Shown here: piece by piece, positions 1 through 10,524 of the stretch
How positions within the stretch are numbered: position 1 is the stretch's first letter
Layout of the letters: each line of letters begins with the position of its first letter
Source of the DNA: CAWGMT01 sp963823675
Lineage (GTDB): Bacteria; Planctomycetota; Planctomycetia; Isosphaerales; Isosphaeraceae
Length of the DNA stretch: 64,000 bases
Reading direction: 5' to 3'
NCBI GenBank assembly: GCA_963823675.1
Contig: CAWGMT010000004.1
Location: forward strand, 248,001-312,000
Notes under the pieces: generated by a model
Told to the model about the DNA's origin: nothing
The model's input: the letters and a program-made list of their open reading frames with translations, nothing else
Database searches by the model: none
Position numbers and translations under genes: made by a program

Positions 1-3000
1 GGGAAACCCCAGCTCATCGACACTACCGACACACCCGGCTGGTGGGCCGCGGTGGCGACGCTGGCCATCAGGTCGGAAAGCGACTGGCTGCTGGCTTCGA
101 CAAGGATGATCTGAGCTCCGGGAGCGATGGCATTAGCCCATTCGACATCGAGCGCTTCCTCCAGCTCCCAGTTGTTGGTGCCGGGGCCGTTCGGGTCGGT
201 GGACGGCAATGACGTGGCCTGGCCGTTCTGGTTGAGCACCGTCAGGAATGACGACGCGGGGCCGTACTGCTGATACAGCGTTGTCCCGGCGGCGGTCAGC
301 CCGAACTGGGAATCGAACGCGTCAAGGGCCTGGTAGATGTTCGGATCGTCGTAGGCGTCGACAATGGCGATGGTCTGGCCAGTGCCGTCCAGTGACAGCG
401 CGCTAATGCCGTAGGCCGCGCGGATCTCGGCCGGTGTGTAAGCGACCGTCCCGCTGGGCGCGTTTAGCGTCACGGCATTGTTCACACCGTTGCCGCTGAC
501 GGCCATGGTATCGACGATCACGGCCGCGTTGAGCTCGGCATTGCCGCTCTCGGCAAGCTGGTCCGCCGGGGCATAAATCGTGCCGGTCATTCCCGAAGCA
601 TTGCCGCTGAGCGTGAGGGCCTTGGTGTTGTCGCGCGACTGGAAGATCACGATCCCGGCGTAGGTTCCGGTGGCTGGCGGAGTGAGGTTATACGACCCGT
701 TGCCGCTCAAGCTGATGCTGCCGTAGGTTCCGCCGATGCTGGGATACGTGCTTCCGGCGTCGAAGATCATCACGCCCGTGCCGCTGACGCTGGCGTTGCC
801 CGATACCGAGAACCCGCCGCCTTCGATGATGTAGATGCCGCTATTCATCGTGAGCGTGCCGTTTCCGGAGACGGTGATCGCGCTGTAGATGCCCGGCTTG
901 ATCGTCGCGGACGAATTGCCGCTCAAGCTTTCGGAGCCATAGTTGGTGAGGCCAGAGGTGGTCGGCTCGGCAAGGGAAGCCAGCGGGTCGGCAACGGCTG
1001 CGGCTCCCGTGACGGGCGCGGGGCTGAAGCTGGCGTTGCCGCTCTTCGAGACTTTACCGGTGACATCGATCACCGACGCCTTGATCGTGGCATTGCCGCT
1101 GGCCGAAAGGGCAGTCGATGAGCTCGAGTCGACGTAGACGCCGCCGGAAAGCTGGATGCTGGCGTTCCCCGAGAGCGAGAGCGCCCCGCCGGCCGTCGGA
1201 TCGAGCAGGATAATCGACTGGCCGATCGTGATGGTGCCGGTGCTGGCGTTACTGGTCAGGAAGTTGGTGTCTCCCGAGTACGTCGCCTTGATGGTATGGG
1301 TGCCGACGGCCAGGCTTGTCGTCGAGAACGTGGCTGTCCCGGATGAGAGCGAAACGCCGCCCGGCGTCAGGTCGGTGTTGGTCGTGGTATCGAAGAAGTC
1401 AACGGGCCCAGTGGGCGTGCCTGCACCTGGGGCATTGGCCGTGACGCTGGCCGTAAAGGTCACAGTCTGGGCGACGTTGGCAAACGTGGGCGAGGCACTG
1501 ACGGCCGTGGTGGTGCTGTCCTTGTTCACGACCTGGGTGATGGCCGCCGAGGCGGCGCTCGCGTTGAAATTGCCGTCGCCGCTGGTGTAGGCCGCGGTGA
1601 TCGAGTGCGAGGTCGTGCTGAGAGCGCTGGTGGTCAGCGTCGCCACGTCGTGGCCGCTGACCACGCTCAGCGCACCCGTGCCGATCGAGGTCTCGTTGTC
1701 GTAGAAGGTCACGGTGCCCGTGGGATACGCCACGGCCGTACTGCCGGGGCTGATGACGCTGACCGTCGCCGTGACCGTCACCGGCTGGCCATGAACCGAA
1801 GGCGTTCCCGACGAGGCGACCGATGCGTTCGTGTTCGCCTTGTTGACCACCTGGGTGACGGGCATCGAGGTGGGGCTCGGAATGAAGTTTGTATCGCCGC
1901 TGGTGTAGGCTGCGGTGATCGAATGGTTGGTGGTGCTCAGTGTCGCGATCGTCAAGCTCGCCTGGTCCTGGCCGTTGACGACTGCGAGCGTTCCCATTCC
2001 CATCGAGTTACCATTGTCGTAGAAGGTCAAAGTTCCCGTCGGGTCGGGGTCGATCGTGGTCGGCGGCAGGGCCACGGTGACCATGGCCGTGAAGGTCAGG
2101 CTCTGGCCCGAGACCGAGGGCGAAGGCGGGGAAGCGAGGGCCGTCGTCGTGGCGGCCGGCTGGACGGTGAGCGTCAGGTTGGTGGGATTGAGCGCGGGAT
2201 CCAGCAGCATGCGGTTGCCGAGGATGATGCCGTTGTAGAAGCCGAAGTTCCCGCTGGACGAGCCAAAAGTCAGCGGCTGGAACGAGTTTCCCAGCGCGGG
2301 CTCGAAGCCGTTGATCAAGGACATATCGGCCGTGCCGGCGAGCGTCGCCGTTCCCGAGACGGCGAGTTGACTGTACCCGCTACCGGCGGTCGTACCGCCC
2401 AGGTAGACGTCGAGGCTGCCGGTGGACGTCTGATTGTAGTTGCCAGAGATGGTGAGCAGCCCGGCGGCGCCGGTGCTGCCCAGATTAACTGTGCCGGCGT
2501 TGTTGAAGCTCAGGGCCATCTGGGCGCCGCCATTGCCGTCGTTGGCCGCGTCGAAGGTGGCGCCGGGATCATTGTTGAAGGTACCGACGGCGCCCCCGGT
2601 GTAGCCGAGCGACTCGTCGCCTTGGACATCGAAGCTGGCACCGGACAGATTATTGATCGTAGCGCCGTCGCCGATGCCAATGCTGCCGCTCCAAGTTGCG
2701 GCCCCGTAGTTGTTGAGCGTGCCGTACTCCAGGTCGCCGCTGGTGATCGTCATGCCGCCTTCGGCGTCGACGGTCCCGGTGGTACTCGACGTGCCCCCGG
2801 ACAAGGTCAGAGGGCCGGAAATCACGAAGTTATCGGTACCGGTCAATTCGCCCGTGGTGCCGGTCAGCACACCGACAGTGCATTCGTTGGTGTTCAAGGT
2901 GGTTGGGGAGGCGGGGCTGAAATCGGCCGTACCGTAGACATCGAGCGAGGTCCCCAGGCAGACCGCGCCCGTGAAGTTGATAGTTGTATAGGATATGGTC

Positions 3001-5494
3001 GTGGCGCCGGAGACTTGATAGGTGCCGGCCATCGTGTAGAGGCCGCCGGCGGCCCCGTTAAACCAACTGAACCCGACATTGTCGGCGTTGATGTTCGACG
3101 TCAACGTGAAGTCCTGAGAAGCGAGAAAGCCCAATTCGGTCCCTGGCGCCCCATAGAACGTCCCGCTGCTGACCGCCGCCCCCGTCACGTAGAAATAGCC
3201 CAGGGTCAGGCTGCCTGAGTTCACATCGACCGCCCCCGCGTTGTTGAAGACCAGGGCCATCTGGGTTCCGACGACCCCGTCGTTGGCCACGGCGAAGGTG
3301 GCGCCGACGAGGTTGTTGAACGTGTCACCGTCCATAAGACCGTCGGCGTCGGCGTTGAAGGTCGCCCCGGGCTCGTTGTTGAAGATCCCGCTGCTGGACG
3401 CGGCCAGGTTGCCGCTTGTCCAGTTGATCGTGCCGTAGTTGTTGAGCGTGATGTTCTGAAAGCCGGTATAGCAACAGGCGCCGCCAGGAGGGATGTTGAA
3501 GTCGAAGGTGCCGCCCGGCTCGTTGTTAAACATGCCGCCGTCCGCACCGGCGATGACCCCGCCGGTCAGGGTCGCCGTGCCTTCGTTGTCCAGCGCGATG
3601 CCGTCCAGGGTCGATGTCCCGCCGTAACCGGGGGACAAGTTCAAGGTGGCCTGACTGGAGATCGTGAGCGTGCTGAAGCTGGAGATCGTTCCTCCAGTCC
3701 AGGTCATGGAGCCGGTGACTGTCAGGTCGCCGCCGCCACCTTGGAGCATGGGCTGACCGTAGCCGCTCAAAACCTGGAGATCGGCGATCGTGAACGATTG
3801 ATTGGTGCTCAGCGTCAACGGCGCGTAGACCGTCACGGATGAGCCCAGGTTTTCGATGGTCGCATCGCTGTTGAACGTCAAGCTGGCCCCCGGCGCACCA
3901 ACAAAAGTGCTCCCTGAGATGTTGTAGGTGCCGTCCACCGTCACCGTGGGAGCGGCCACGGCCACGGTCCCCGCACCTTGCACGTTCGACGTGCTAACCA
4001 GCTCGAAGATGCCCTCCTCGAAGTACAGGGTCGCGTCTGCGTCCACGGTCATCGTGCCGTCGATCGTCCCGCCGACTCCCAGGGCCAGAGTGCCTGCGTC
4101 GACTTCCGTCGAGCCCGTCCCGGCTTGGTCGAACACCAGGTTGATAGGCGAGTATCCGCTGTCGGCTGGGTCGTAAACCAGCGTCCCCTCGTTGGTGAAC
4201 GCCTCGCCCGGCGCCCCGTCACCCTGAATGGACATCGAGCCGGCGGCGGTGAACGTGCCTCCCGCCAGGTTGTCCACCGAGGCGCCCGAGTCCAGTTGCA
4301 GCGCCGCGCCGCCCTGGTACCCGGAGATGGTCACCGCGCCGGCGTTGGAGAGCTGCACCCCCTGAAGCGTATCAGTGTAGCTGCCGCCGGGCTGGCCCAG
4401 GGTCAGGCTGGCACCCGAGGCGATGGCCAGGGAAGAGAAGCCTGAGATCGTCCCGTTCTGCCAGGTCATCGAGCCGGTGACCGTCAGCGACCCTCCGCCA
4501 CCCGTCAAGCTGGCATCGTCATAGAGCCCCAGGTTGGGGATGCTAAACGGCTGGCCGCTGGCAATGCTCAGCGCGGGACCGATCACGCTCACGGTCCCCG
4601 CCCCCTGGACGCTCGACGCAGAATCCAGCGTGAAGGAGGCCTGGCCAGCGAGATCGAGCACCGCGCCCCCGCGTCCACCGTCACCAGCCCGCTGATTGTT
4701 TGGCCGCCATTCAGGATCGAGGTCCCCAGGATCAAGGTCCCCTCTTCGATCGTCGTCGAGCCCGTAGCGGCCTGGTCGAACACCACGGTGATGTATCCGC
4801 GGCCGGACGGGTCAAAGATGAAGGTCCCCGCGTTGGTGAACGCCTCGTCGGGCGACCCGTCGCCGACGATGTTCATCGCTTCGGCGATCGTGACTGTCCC
4901 CGTCGCCTGGTTATCCAACGAGGCGCCCGAGTCCAGTTCCAGCGCCCCGGCATACAGGGTCAGTGCTCCGGCGTTATCGAGCGCGACTCCATCCAGGGTC
5001 TCGGTGTCGGCGGCGCTTGGATCGCCCAGGGTCAGGGTCGCTCCAGCCGGGATCGAGAGCGTGCCGCCGCCCAGAATGGTCCCTCCGGTCCAATCCATGG
5101 TACCAGTAACGGTCAGGGTGCCCGTTGTACTCAGTGTCCCCCCGCTCATCGTGAGACTCCCGGCGATGTCTGAGTCTGCCGACAATGCCAGCGATCCATT
5201 CGAGAGGTTCAGGGTCACTCCGCTCACGGGGATCGTCAGGCTGTTGACAGCATCGGACGCGGAGGAGGAATGCGTTACAGTAACGCCCCCCAGGTCGATG
5301 ACAACGACGTCGGACGGTCCCGGCACGGCGTCGCTGCTCCAGTTTGAGGGCGTATCCCAGTCACCGCCTGCGGGGTTGATCCAGGTCACGGTCGCCAGCA
5401 GCGTCCGATCTTCGAGCCGGCTCAGCAGAGGCCGGAAAACACGACGGCGGACAGGGGATGAAGTGCGAAGGGAGCGTCGTGACATCGGGCGCAT
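1..5494 (-). CDS. Giant secreted beta-repeat / Ig-like protein with S53 peptidase domain (partial)
   Basis: Runs off the left edge. ATG at 5494-5492 has an AGGAGA box at 5501-5506. The N-terminus is arginine-rich and followed by LSRLEDRTLLATV, a planctomycete LEPR-XLL-type motif. Then come many G/T/S-rich beta-strand repeats (to about 2,260), three Ig-like repeats of about 90 residues (about 2,230-1,240, each with TGTxTFYDN-like cores), a serine/asparagine-rich stretch, and from about 430 a domain like peptidase S53: IAIVDAYDDPN, then EEALD with the Glu-x3-Asp spacing of the sedolisin catalytic pair, then APGAQIILVEASS. The catalytic Ser would lie outside the window. The reading frame changes at about 4666-4670, where one base is missing from a C-run (G-run on the coding strand); either side reads smoothly once corrected. 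Probably exported and surface-associated. Confidence 0.8.
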
Positions 5495-5761
5495 TAAGCT
5501 TCTCCTGGGTTGAGGGCGCGGATCAAGAATGAAATGGGAAGACGTCAACCTGGGCGCAGACCGAGCGCCGAGACCGTAAGAGTCCTTTGCTTAAGAAAGC
5601 CATACATCACACACAAGGCCGGCGACCTGACCACGTCAAACCGCGGTGCCGGCTCGGGGTTTCAGGGTGCGAGGTCTCCTAAATGGGTGGTACAACTGGG
5701 ACGTACTCGTTGGATGCCTGCCCGGTGCGGGCTCCGAAACCCGTTTGGCAGTGAGGTCACG

Positions 5762-6079
5762 ATGCCCGAGGCAGACCAGAGTTCCCCATCGTCGACTCCG
5801 CGCGATGAGGTGAGCGCGGGCGCCGTGAAGCCCGCCGGGGCCCTGGCTAACGTCCATGGACCGATCCCGGCGTTTCCCCCGCGCACCGTGGACGAACAGG
5901 GGCGGCTGCTCCCACTTACAGCCGAGGAGCGAAGGGCACGCTCCGAGGCGGTCGTGCGCACCCTGGCGGAGATGCGCGACCTGGCGGACGATGACCCACC
6001 CGACACGCTCGAGCGCCTGATGACGGGACTCGATGCGCACCGCCCGCCCGATCCCAGCCTCTTCGAGGGAATGAGCTGA
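5762..6079 (+). CDS. Probable antitoxin of a PIN toxin locus
   Basis: A 105-residue acidic, soluble protein with no membrane segment. The chosen ATG follows GTGAGG at a short spacing; the longer open frame upstream reads like non-coding sequence. The C-terminal half is helical and acidic (LTAEERRARSEAVVRTLAEM). It sits 3 bp upstream of a PIN-like toxin start, the usual antitoxin-toxin order. I do not recognise a named antitoxin fold, so the role rests on context. Confidence 0.55.
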   Translation: MPEADQSSPSSTPRDEVSAGAVKPAGALANVHGPIPAFPPRTVDEQGRLLPLTAEERRARSEAVVRTLAEMRDLADDDPPDTLERLMTGLDAHRPPDPSLFEGMS

Positions 6080-6082
6080 GCC

Positions 6083-6250
6083 GTGGCTCATATCGTCCTG
6101 CTTGATGCTCGGCCGCTCGGCTTGGCCTGTGGCCGGCCGGGGACATCGGTGGTCGATCAGTGTCATGCCTGGCTGCTCGCGCTGGAGGCAGCGGGAACCG
6201 AAGTGATCCTGCCTGCGATCGCCGACTACGAGGTTCGGCGCGAGAGGAGG
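6083..6250 (+). pseudogene. PIN-domain toxin, N-terminal fragment
   Basis: GTG start 3 bp after the putative antitoxin. The first 54 residues resemble a PIN ribonuclease (IVLLDARPLGLACGRP, then CHAWLLALEAAGTEVILPAI and ADYEVRRE), with the first acidic residue in LLDA and the conserved Glu in YEVRRE. After about 6,245 similarity stops abruptly and no frame continues the domain. The remaining catalytic acidic residues are absent, so the toxin should be inactive. Confidence 0.6.
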
Positions 6251-6637
6251 CCCATAGATCGACGTCAACGATTGAGAATCACGCGATCGAATTCCTTGGG
6301 CGGCTTCTTCGCGGCTCTGCGGCTTTGGGTGAGGCTTATCTCTTCTGCTCGACTGGTTGGGCTGATAGCCGCGTGCTGCGCTGGCGAATTCGATCATCGC
6401 GACCGAATCCTTCCGCTCATCGCCGAGGAAAAGCAGGCTCATACCCGAGCGGAGGAAATAATCCGCAAATTCAGTTCTCTGAAGAAAATCGATCCGTCTT
6501 CGTTGTCTTCGTTTCCTTCTGTTCAATGCCTGTTTGCGCGGGGGCGGAGTGGCCTCGCAGTCCCGTGAGCTCGCCCGACAGCCTGCCAGCTTCTGCGAAT
6601 AGCTGGTGCACGGTGCAGGTCTCATCCTGAAACAGAA
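6251..6637 (+). other. Non-coding remnant between PIN fragment and Rpn gene
   Basis: No convincing gene. On the minus strand at about 6,490-6,535 it carries AACGAAGAC-type nine-base periodicity (translating as NRRKRRQRR), related in style to the ACGAAAGACACGAAA tracts at 8,291 and 10,906. The composition is more AT-rich than the flanks. Confidence 0.4.
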
Positions 6638-7553
6638 GTGTTGCTCAAGGAGTTCTTCGAGGCGTTTTTCGTTTGCTTCTTCCCCGCATGGGCTCCCCGG
6701 TTCGAGTTCGGCGACGTCGATTGGCTGGACAAGGAGCTGTTCCTGGCGCCGCCGGAGGGGGAAAAGCGGCAGCTCGACCTGGTGGCCCGGCTGCGACCGG
6801 GGGCCGGCGCGCCGCCGCCGCGCGGGGGAAACGGACGTGATGGCGCTGGTCCACGTTGAGCTGGAGTCGCGGGCCAGCGCCCCGGCGTTCCGCCCGCGGA
6901 TGTTCGATTACTGCATGCAACTGCGGCGCGACACGGGGCTGCCCGTCCTGCCGATTGGCCTGTTTCTGCGCGTCGGGCTGGACGGCATCGGCTGGGACGC
7001 CTACGAGGAACATTTCTGGGAGCAGCGGATCATCCGGTTCGAGTACGCCTATCTTGGACTGCCGGCCCTGGACGGGGAGCAGTGCGCGACGGGTGAGAAC
7101 CTTCTCGGCGTCGCGCTGAGCGCGCTCATGCGGCTGCCGGCCGAACGGAAGGCCGAATTGTACGTCGAGGGCTTGAAGCGGATCGCCCAATCGGGGGAAA
7201 ATGACTTTCGACGGTTCCTTCTGGCCGAGTGCCTTGAAGCGTACGCCGAGCTGGATGAAGCGCAGAAGGAGCGAGTGCAGGCGTTGGTGCACACGGAGCC
7301 CTACCAGGAGGTCGAAAGCCTCATGAAGACCACCTACGAGCGCGGCATCGAACACGGCATTGAACGCGGCATTGAACGCGGCATTGAGCAGGGCGAGCGG
7401 CGGTTGACCCTGCGGCTCCTGGAAGCGAAGTTCGGCCCTTTGTCTGCCGAAGTCCGGGAACAGCTTGAGGCGCTTTCGTGGGAGACGTTGGCCCAGCTTC
7501 AGCTCGATCTTCTCCAGGCGCAATCGCTCAAGGAGCTCCGCCTGAACGAGTGA
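6638..7553 (+). CDS. Rpn/YhgA-like PD-(D/E)XK nuclease-transposase family protein, DUF4351 C-terminus
   Basis: Begins at GTG 6638 (LLKEFFEAFFVCFFPAW), slightly short of the usual family N-terminus. The catalytic core is split over two frames: QLDLVARLR in the first and DVMALVHVELESRA in the second, giving the Asp and Glu-x-Glu of a PD-(D/E)XK nuclease. The frame change lies near 6,805 in a G-run. Downstream are the typical middle (CMQLRRDTGLPVLPIGLF) and a C-terminal DUF4351-like helix pair (LTLRLLEAKFGPLSAEVREQ). A short imperfect repeat (ERGIEHGIERGIERGIEQG, about 7,345-7,395) joins the two. Family members promote recombination or act as nucleases. A second truncated copy lies at about 49,160. 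Confidence 0.75.
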
Positions 7554-7872
7554 CCGCCGGTAGGAAGGGAATGCCCAATCGCGAGAGCCGAAGAGCGGGA
7601 GGAGTGGCACTTCCATCACTCCACCAGCAAAAAGATGGCCGAAGCGCTTAAGACGGGCCATCCCGCCATCGTACGCCTTGATGGGGTATGCGGAGGTCAG
7701 AATCACAGGCCCTCCTCGGGAGCAACGCCCTCGAGCAACGCGGTTTTTCGCGAGGACGATCCAGACAGGAGGACACGCGCTTCCAGCCCCTCCAACGCCG
7801 AGGTCCGGTGACGGCGACGCGCGCGTGCCTGATGCCAAACTCGACTGTTCGAACGACGCACGGAGGAGAGAC
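7554..7872. other. Intergenic region, no gene seen
   Basis: No supported reading frame on either strand; the open frames here overlap each other with no family similarity I recognise. It leads directly into the first copy of the large intergenic repeat. Confidence 0.5.
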
Positions 7873-8375
7873 GAGGCAACATGGGTGCAGCTCCTTGGGA
7901 TCGAAAATCCGTTGTGGATCAATCGTCATCGATCAACAGTCGTCGGACGTGGCGGCCGAGATCGATTCCGCCCGGCCGGTGGCGCCCGCCAGCGTGCGCC
8001 GGCTTCCTCCCTAGAGAGGGACGAAACCGCCGCGCGTTTGTCACGCGCAAACCGGATTTTCTTGCCGTCGCGACGTAAGAGGGAATTGCTGCTAAACAAC
8101 GCAGCCGGGCCGGCTAAACAAGAAAGAATGCCCGGACGGTTGGTCAGAAATGTCGCCGGACAGCGGCGGCTCGGGCATGCCCGTTGCTCCGGATTTGTCA
8201 TTGGAGAGGACGGGACGCATACGCAAGTGCAGGAGCTTTAACGAGGGACGAACAAATGAAGAAGGAACCGAACCACAGAGGAAACGGAGAGGACTTAACC
8301 ACGAAAGACACGAAATACACGAAAGAGATCAAAGAATTCTTAACCACGGATAGCACGGAGGGACACGGAAAATGC
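7873..8375 (+). repeat. Large intergenic repeat, copy A
   Basis: Begins GAGGCAACATGGGTGCAGCT and ends with the 85-bp ACGAAAGACACGAAA tract (8,291-8,375). Its first 65 bp are almost identical to 9,269-9,333, its middle (TTGCCGTCGCGAC, GGAATTGCTGCTAAACAA) matches copies at 9,269 and 10,525, and its end is identical to 10,906-10,990. It separates the Rpn gene from the AbrB/PIN locus. Non-coding as far as can be seen. Confidence 0.8.
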
Positions 8376-8621
8376 GGTCAGGGGCGTTCCGGCGGAATCC
8401 GCGATGATCAGCGCCCCACCCTTGACGGAAACTGTGTTGCAGGCGAAAACAGTGTTGCCGGAATATCTGATAATCGGAAAAGCAGGCATTCGGTCCCATC
8501 TCGCGCCTTTGGTTGGTGCTATCCGGGTATTTTGTGGACGCTGCTCCCGCTATGTGGGTGGTGTGTGCTCCGCTGATGCAAAACGGCGATCTGTTGCCTT
8601 GGGCTCGAAGGTGCCCGGCTA

Positions 8622-9008
8622 ATGCCAAGACCGAAACGTCCTCAAGACCTCAGGAAGAAAGAGTCTCCGGATTCGAGACGCGGCGCGCGCGACCGCGACG
8701 GACCTCGGTCGATCGCGGGCGAGCCGAGCAAGGTTGGCAAGCGAGGGGCGGTGGTCATCCCCGCCGCCCTGCGTCGGCGGTTCGGGATCGAGGAGGGGTC
8801 GATGGTTATCGCCGAGGCCCGCGCCGACGGCATTCTCCTGCGCCCGGCCGCAGTTTTCCCGATTGAAGTGTATACTCCCGAACGCAAGGCGCAGTTCCTT
8901 CTTTCCAGCGCCGTGGATCGCCAGGATTACGAGAATGCCGTGCGCGCCGTCCGCGGCCTAGGCCTGGATCCCGCCCGGGTCCCGCACTACAAGCCACCCG
9001 GAGTTTGA
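8622..9008 (+). CDS. AbrB/MazE-type antitoxin
   Basis: A 128-residue protein with a basic, disordered N-terminus (about 1-35) and a SpoVT/AbrB swapped-hairpin core at about 37-75: VGKRGAVVIPAALRRRFGIE, EGSMVIAEARADGILLRPA. The remaining C-terminal helix (VDRQDYENAVRAVRGLGLD) would bind the toxin. It is followed after 7 bp by a truncated PIN toxin, the standard MazE/VapB-VapC order. Such antitoxins bind the operon promoter and repress it. Confidence 0.8.
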   Translation: MPRPKRPQDLRKKESPDSRRGARDRDGPRSIAGEPSKVGKRGAVVIPAALRRRFGIEEGSMVIAEARADGILLRPAAVFPIEVYTPERKAQFLLSSAVDRQDYENAVRAVRGLGLDPARVPHYKPPGV

Positions 9009-9015
9009 TCCCGAC

Positions 9016-9081
9016 GTGGACCGGGTATTCCTGGACGCCAACATCCTGCTGTCCGCAGCCTTGCGGCCGAAGGCCAAGTAA
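9016..9081 (+). pseudogene. PIN-domain (VapC-like) toxin, truncated after 21 residues
   Basis: GTG start followed by VDRVFLDANILLSAALRPKA and a stop at 9,079-9,081. FLDAN is the first catalytic motif of PIN ribonucleases. The rest of the domain, including the other acidic residues, is missing, leaving the antitoxin upstream without a partner. Confidence 0.65.
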
Positions 9082-9186
9082 AGATCGGCGGCGTATTGAT
9101 CCTGCCCCCCGCCGAGTATCCACCGATGATCGAGGCCGAGCCGAAGCCAGCATAAGCGATCGGGTGCTCTTGCCGAACTCACAGCC

Positions 9187-9211
9187 GGCGACGGCGACGG
9201 CGACGGCGACG
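9187..9211 (+). repeat. GGCGAC hexamer microsatellite
   Basis: About four tandem GGCGAC units just before the second copy of the large intergenic repeat. Copy A has only a short GGCGACG in the equivalent place (about 7,812). Confidence 0.7.
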
Positions 9212-9268
9212 GGGCTGACTCTGACTTCGAGTTTGATTGGTCAACACGCGGCGCAATGAGCAGAGTTG

Positions 9269-9545
9269 AGGCAACATGGGTGCAGCTCCTTGGGATCGAA
9301 AATCCGTTGCGAATCAATCGTCATCGATCAAGAGTCGTCTGGGGTGGCGGCCGAGGCCGATTCCGTCGGGGCGGTGGCGCCCGCCAGCATGCGCTCGCTT
9401 CCTCCCAAGAGAGGGACGAAAACGCCGCGCGATTGTCACGCACGCAAAGACGTTTCTCTTGCCGTTGCGACCCGAGAGGGAATTGCTGCTAAACAATGCT
9501 GCCGGGCCGGCTAAACAAGACAGCCTCGCGCCGGGCGACTCGCCT
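9269..9545 (+). repeat. Large intergenic repeat, copy B (5-prime part)
   Basis: Starts GAGGCAACATGGGTGCAGCT like copy A and follows it through GGAATTGCTGCTAAACAATG and CCGGGCCGGCTAAACAAGA, then diverges. It lacks the ACGAAAGACACGAAA end. It lies between the AbrB/PIN locus and the HNH locus. Confidence 0.75.
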
Positions 9546-9628
9546 TGCGACGTAGCGCGAAAATGTGCGAAATGTTGCAGAAAGCGCAGGAAAATTCTGT
9601 TCCGTCGCCCTCGTCGTGCAGATCGCGG

Positions 9629-10058
9629 TCACAGAGCTTGCTGCGGATGCTCGCCGACTGCACGAAGAGCCCGGCGCAAATTTATGAGCGGACGGCAATT
9701 GAGGTGCAATGCCTCCACTGTCGCACGGCCCGTGGCGATGCGTCCCTCGAGACGCAGGAGGTCTGCGCCAGGCGAAGTGGCGCGACCACCGCTGGCGGCG
9801 CGGGTTGAATAGGGGGACGGTTCGACCGGTCCGCGGATCGCGCGCCCGCGTCTTGGCGTATTTGTGGCCGTTGCACGCCGGGCACGCCCAGGCGAGCTCG
9901 GCTGCCGTGCTCCCACCACCGAGCGCTCGGGGCAGGACGTGCTCGCAGACGAACGGGGCACACGAAAAAGTCGCGGGATGCCCGCAGTATTCGCAGCAGT
10001 CCCTGGCGCGGTCGCGCACTTGACTCCGGATTCGCCGCGGGATCGCCTCATGCGCCAT
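9629..10058 (-). CDS. HNH endonuclease
   Basis: ATG at 10,058. N-terminal zinc-binding HNH core: CEYCGHPATFSCAPF, CEHVLPRALGGG and ACPACNGHKYAKT provide two CxxC pairs and the catalytic His of the H-N-H finger. The C-terminal part (ATGRATVEALHLN, INLRRAL) lies in another frame; the shift is near 9,775. The family cuts DNA or RNA and is common in planctomycetes as a two-gene unit. The start overlaps the stop of the upstream gene by 11 bp, so the two should be co-translated. Confidence 0.75.
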
Positions 10059-10446
10059 CCGTCCCGCCTTCGGCGCCGATCTCCGCCTTCACAGCCCGCA
10101 CCGACTTCCCCCGGCGGCGCGCCAGCTCCACCAGCGCTTCGGGACGCGCGGCGTCGAGCCGCTGGACCTCCTGCGCCAGGGCCTGGTACTCGGCTAGCTC
10201 GCTCCGCGTGAGCCTATCGCGCTCGCTTCGGGCAATCAGTCTCTTGAGGCGGCGCTCCGCCGACGCCGGCAGGTGGGACCTGGCGGCCCGGACCAGGGTC
10301 GCCTCATCAGGCCCGCGATTCCCGTTCTCCCTGCGTCGCGCGACCAGGCGCTGTTCCAGCTCGCGCACCTGGCCTGGCGAGAGGTGATCGACCGCCTCAA
10401 GGATTTCTTCGACGCTGAGCGGATTGCGTGCCGACGGCGCGGCCAT
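10048..10446 (-). CDS. Conserved hypothetical protein coupled to HNH endonuclease
   Basis: A 132-residue, charged, all-helical protein without membrane segments. The N-terminus (SVEEILEAVDHLSPGQVREL) resembles the small helical partner proteins found upstream of HNH genes in planctomycetes and cyanobacteria. The middle is a leucine/arginine-rich helix and the end (RRGKSVRAVKAEIG) is basic. AGGAGG lies just upstream of the ATG. Its function is unknown; the overlap with the HNH gene suggests a partner or inhibitor. Confidence 0.6.
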   Translation of the reverse strand: MAAPSARNPLSVEEILEAVDHLSPGQVRELEQRLVARRRENGNRGPDEATLVRAARSHLPASAERRLKRLIARSERDRLTRSELAEYQALAQEVQRLDAARPEALVELARRRGKSVRAVKAEIGAEGGTDGA

Positions 10447-10524
10447 GACAATTCCTCCTTCAAGAACGACATCATTTTACTCCAATCCCGCCGCAGTGTG
10501 AACTTTGGCGACCGGCCGGAAGCT

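Noticed and set aside
1605..3218. Long plus-strand open frame (537 codons)
   Set aside because: Arg/Gly-rich shadow of the minus-strand giant protein; no start signal and no family similarity, while the minus frame reads as clean Ig-like and beta repeats.
8291..8375. Possible CRISPR-like array from the ACGAAAGACACGAAA periodicity
   Set aside because: Units are about nine bases with no spacers and no cas genes in the window.
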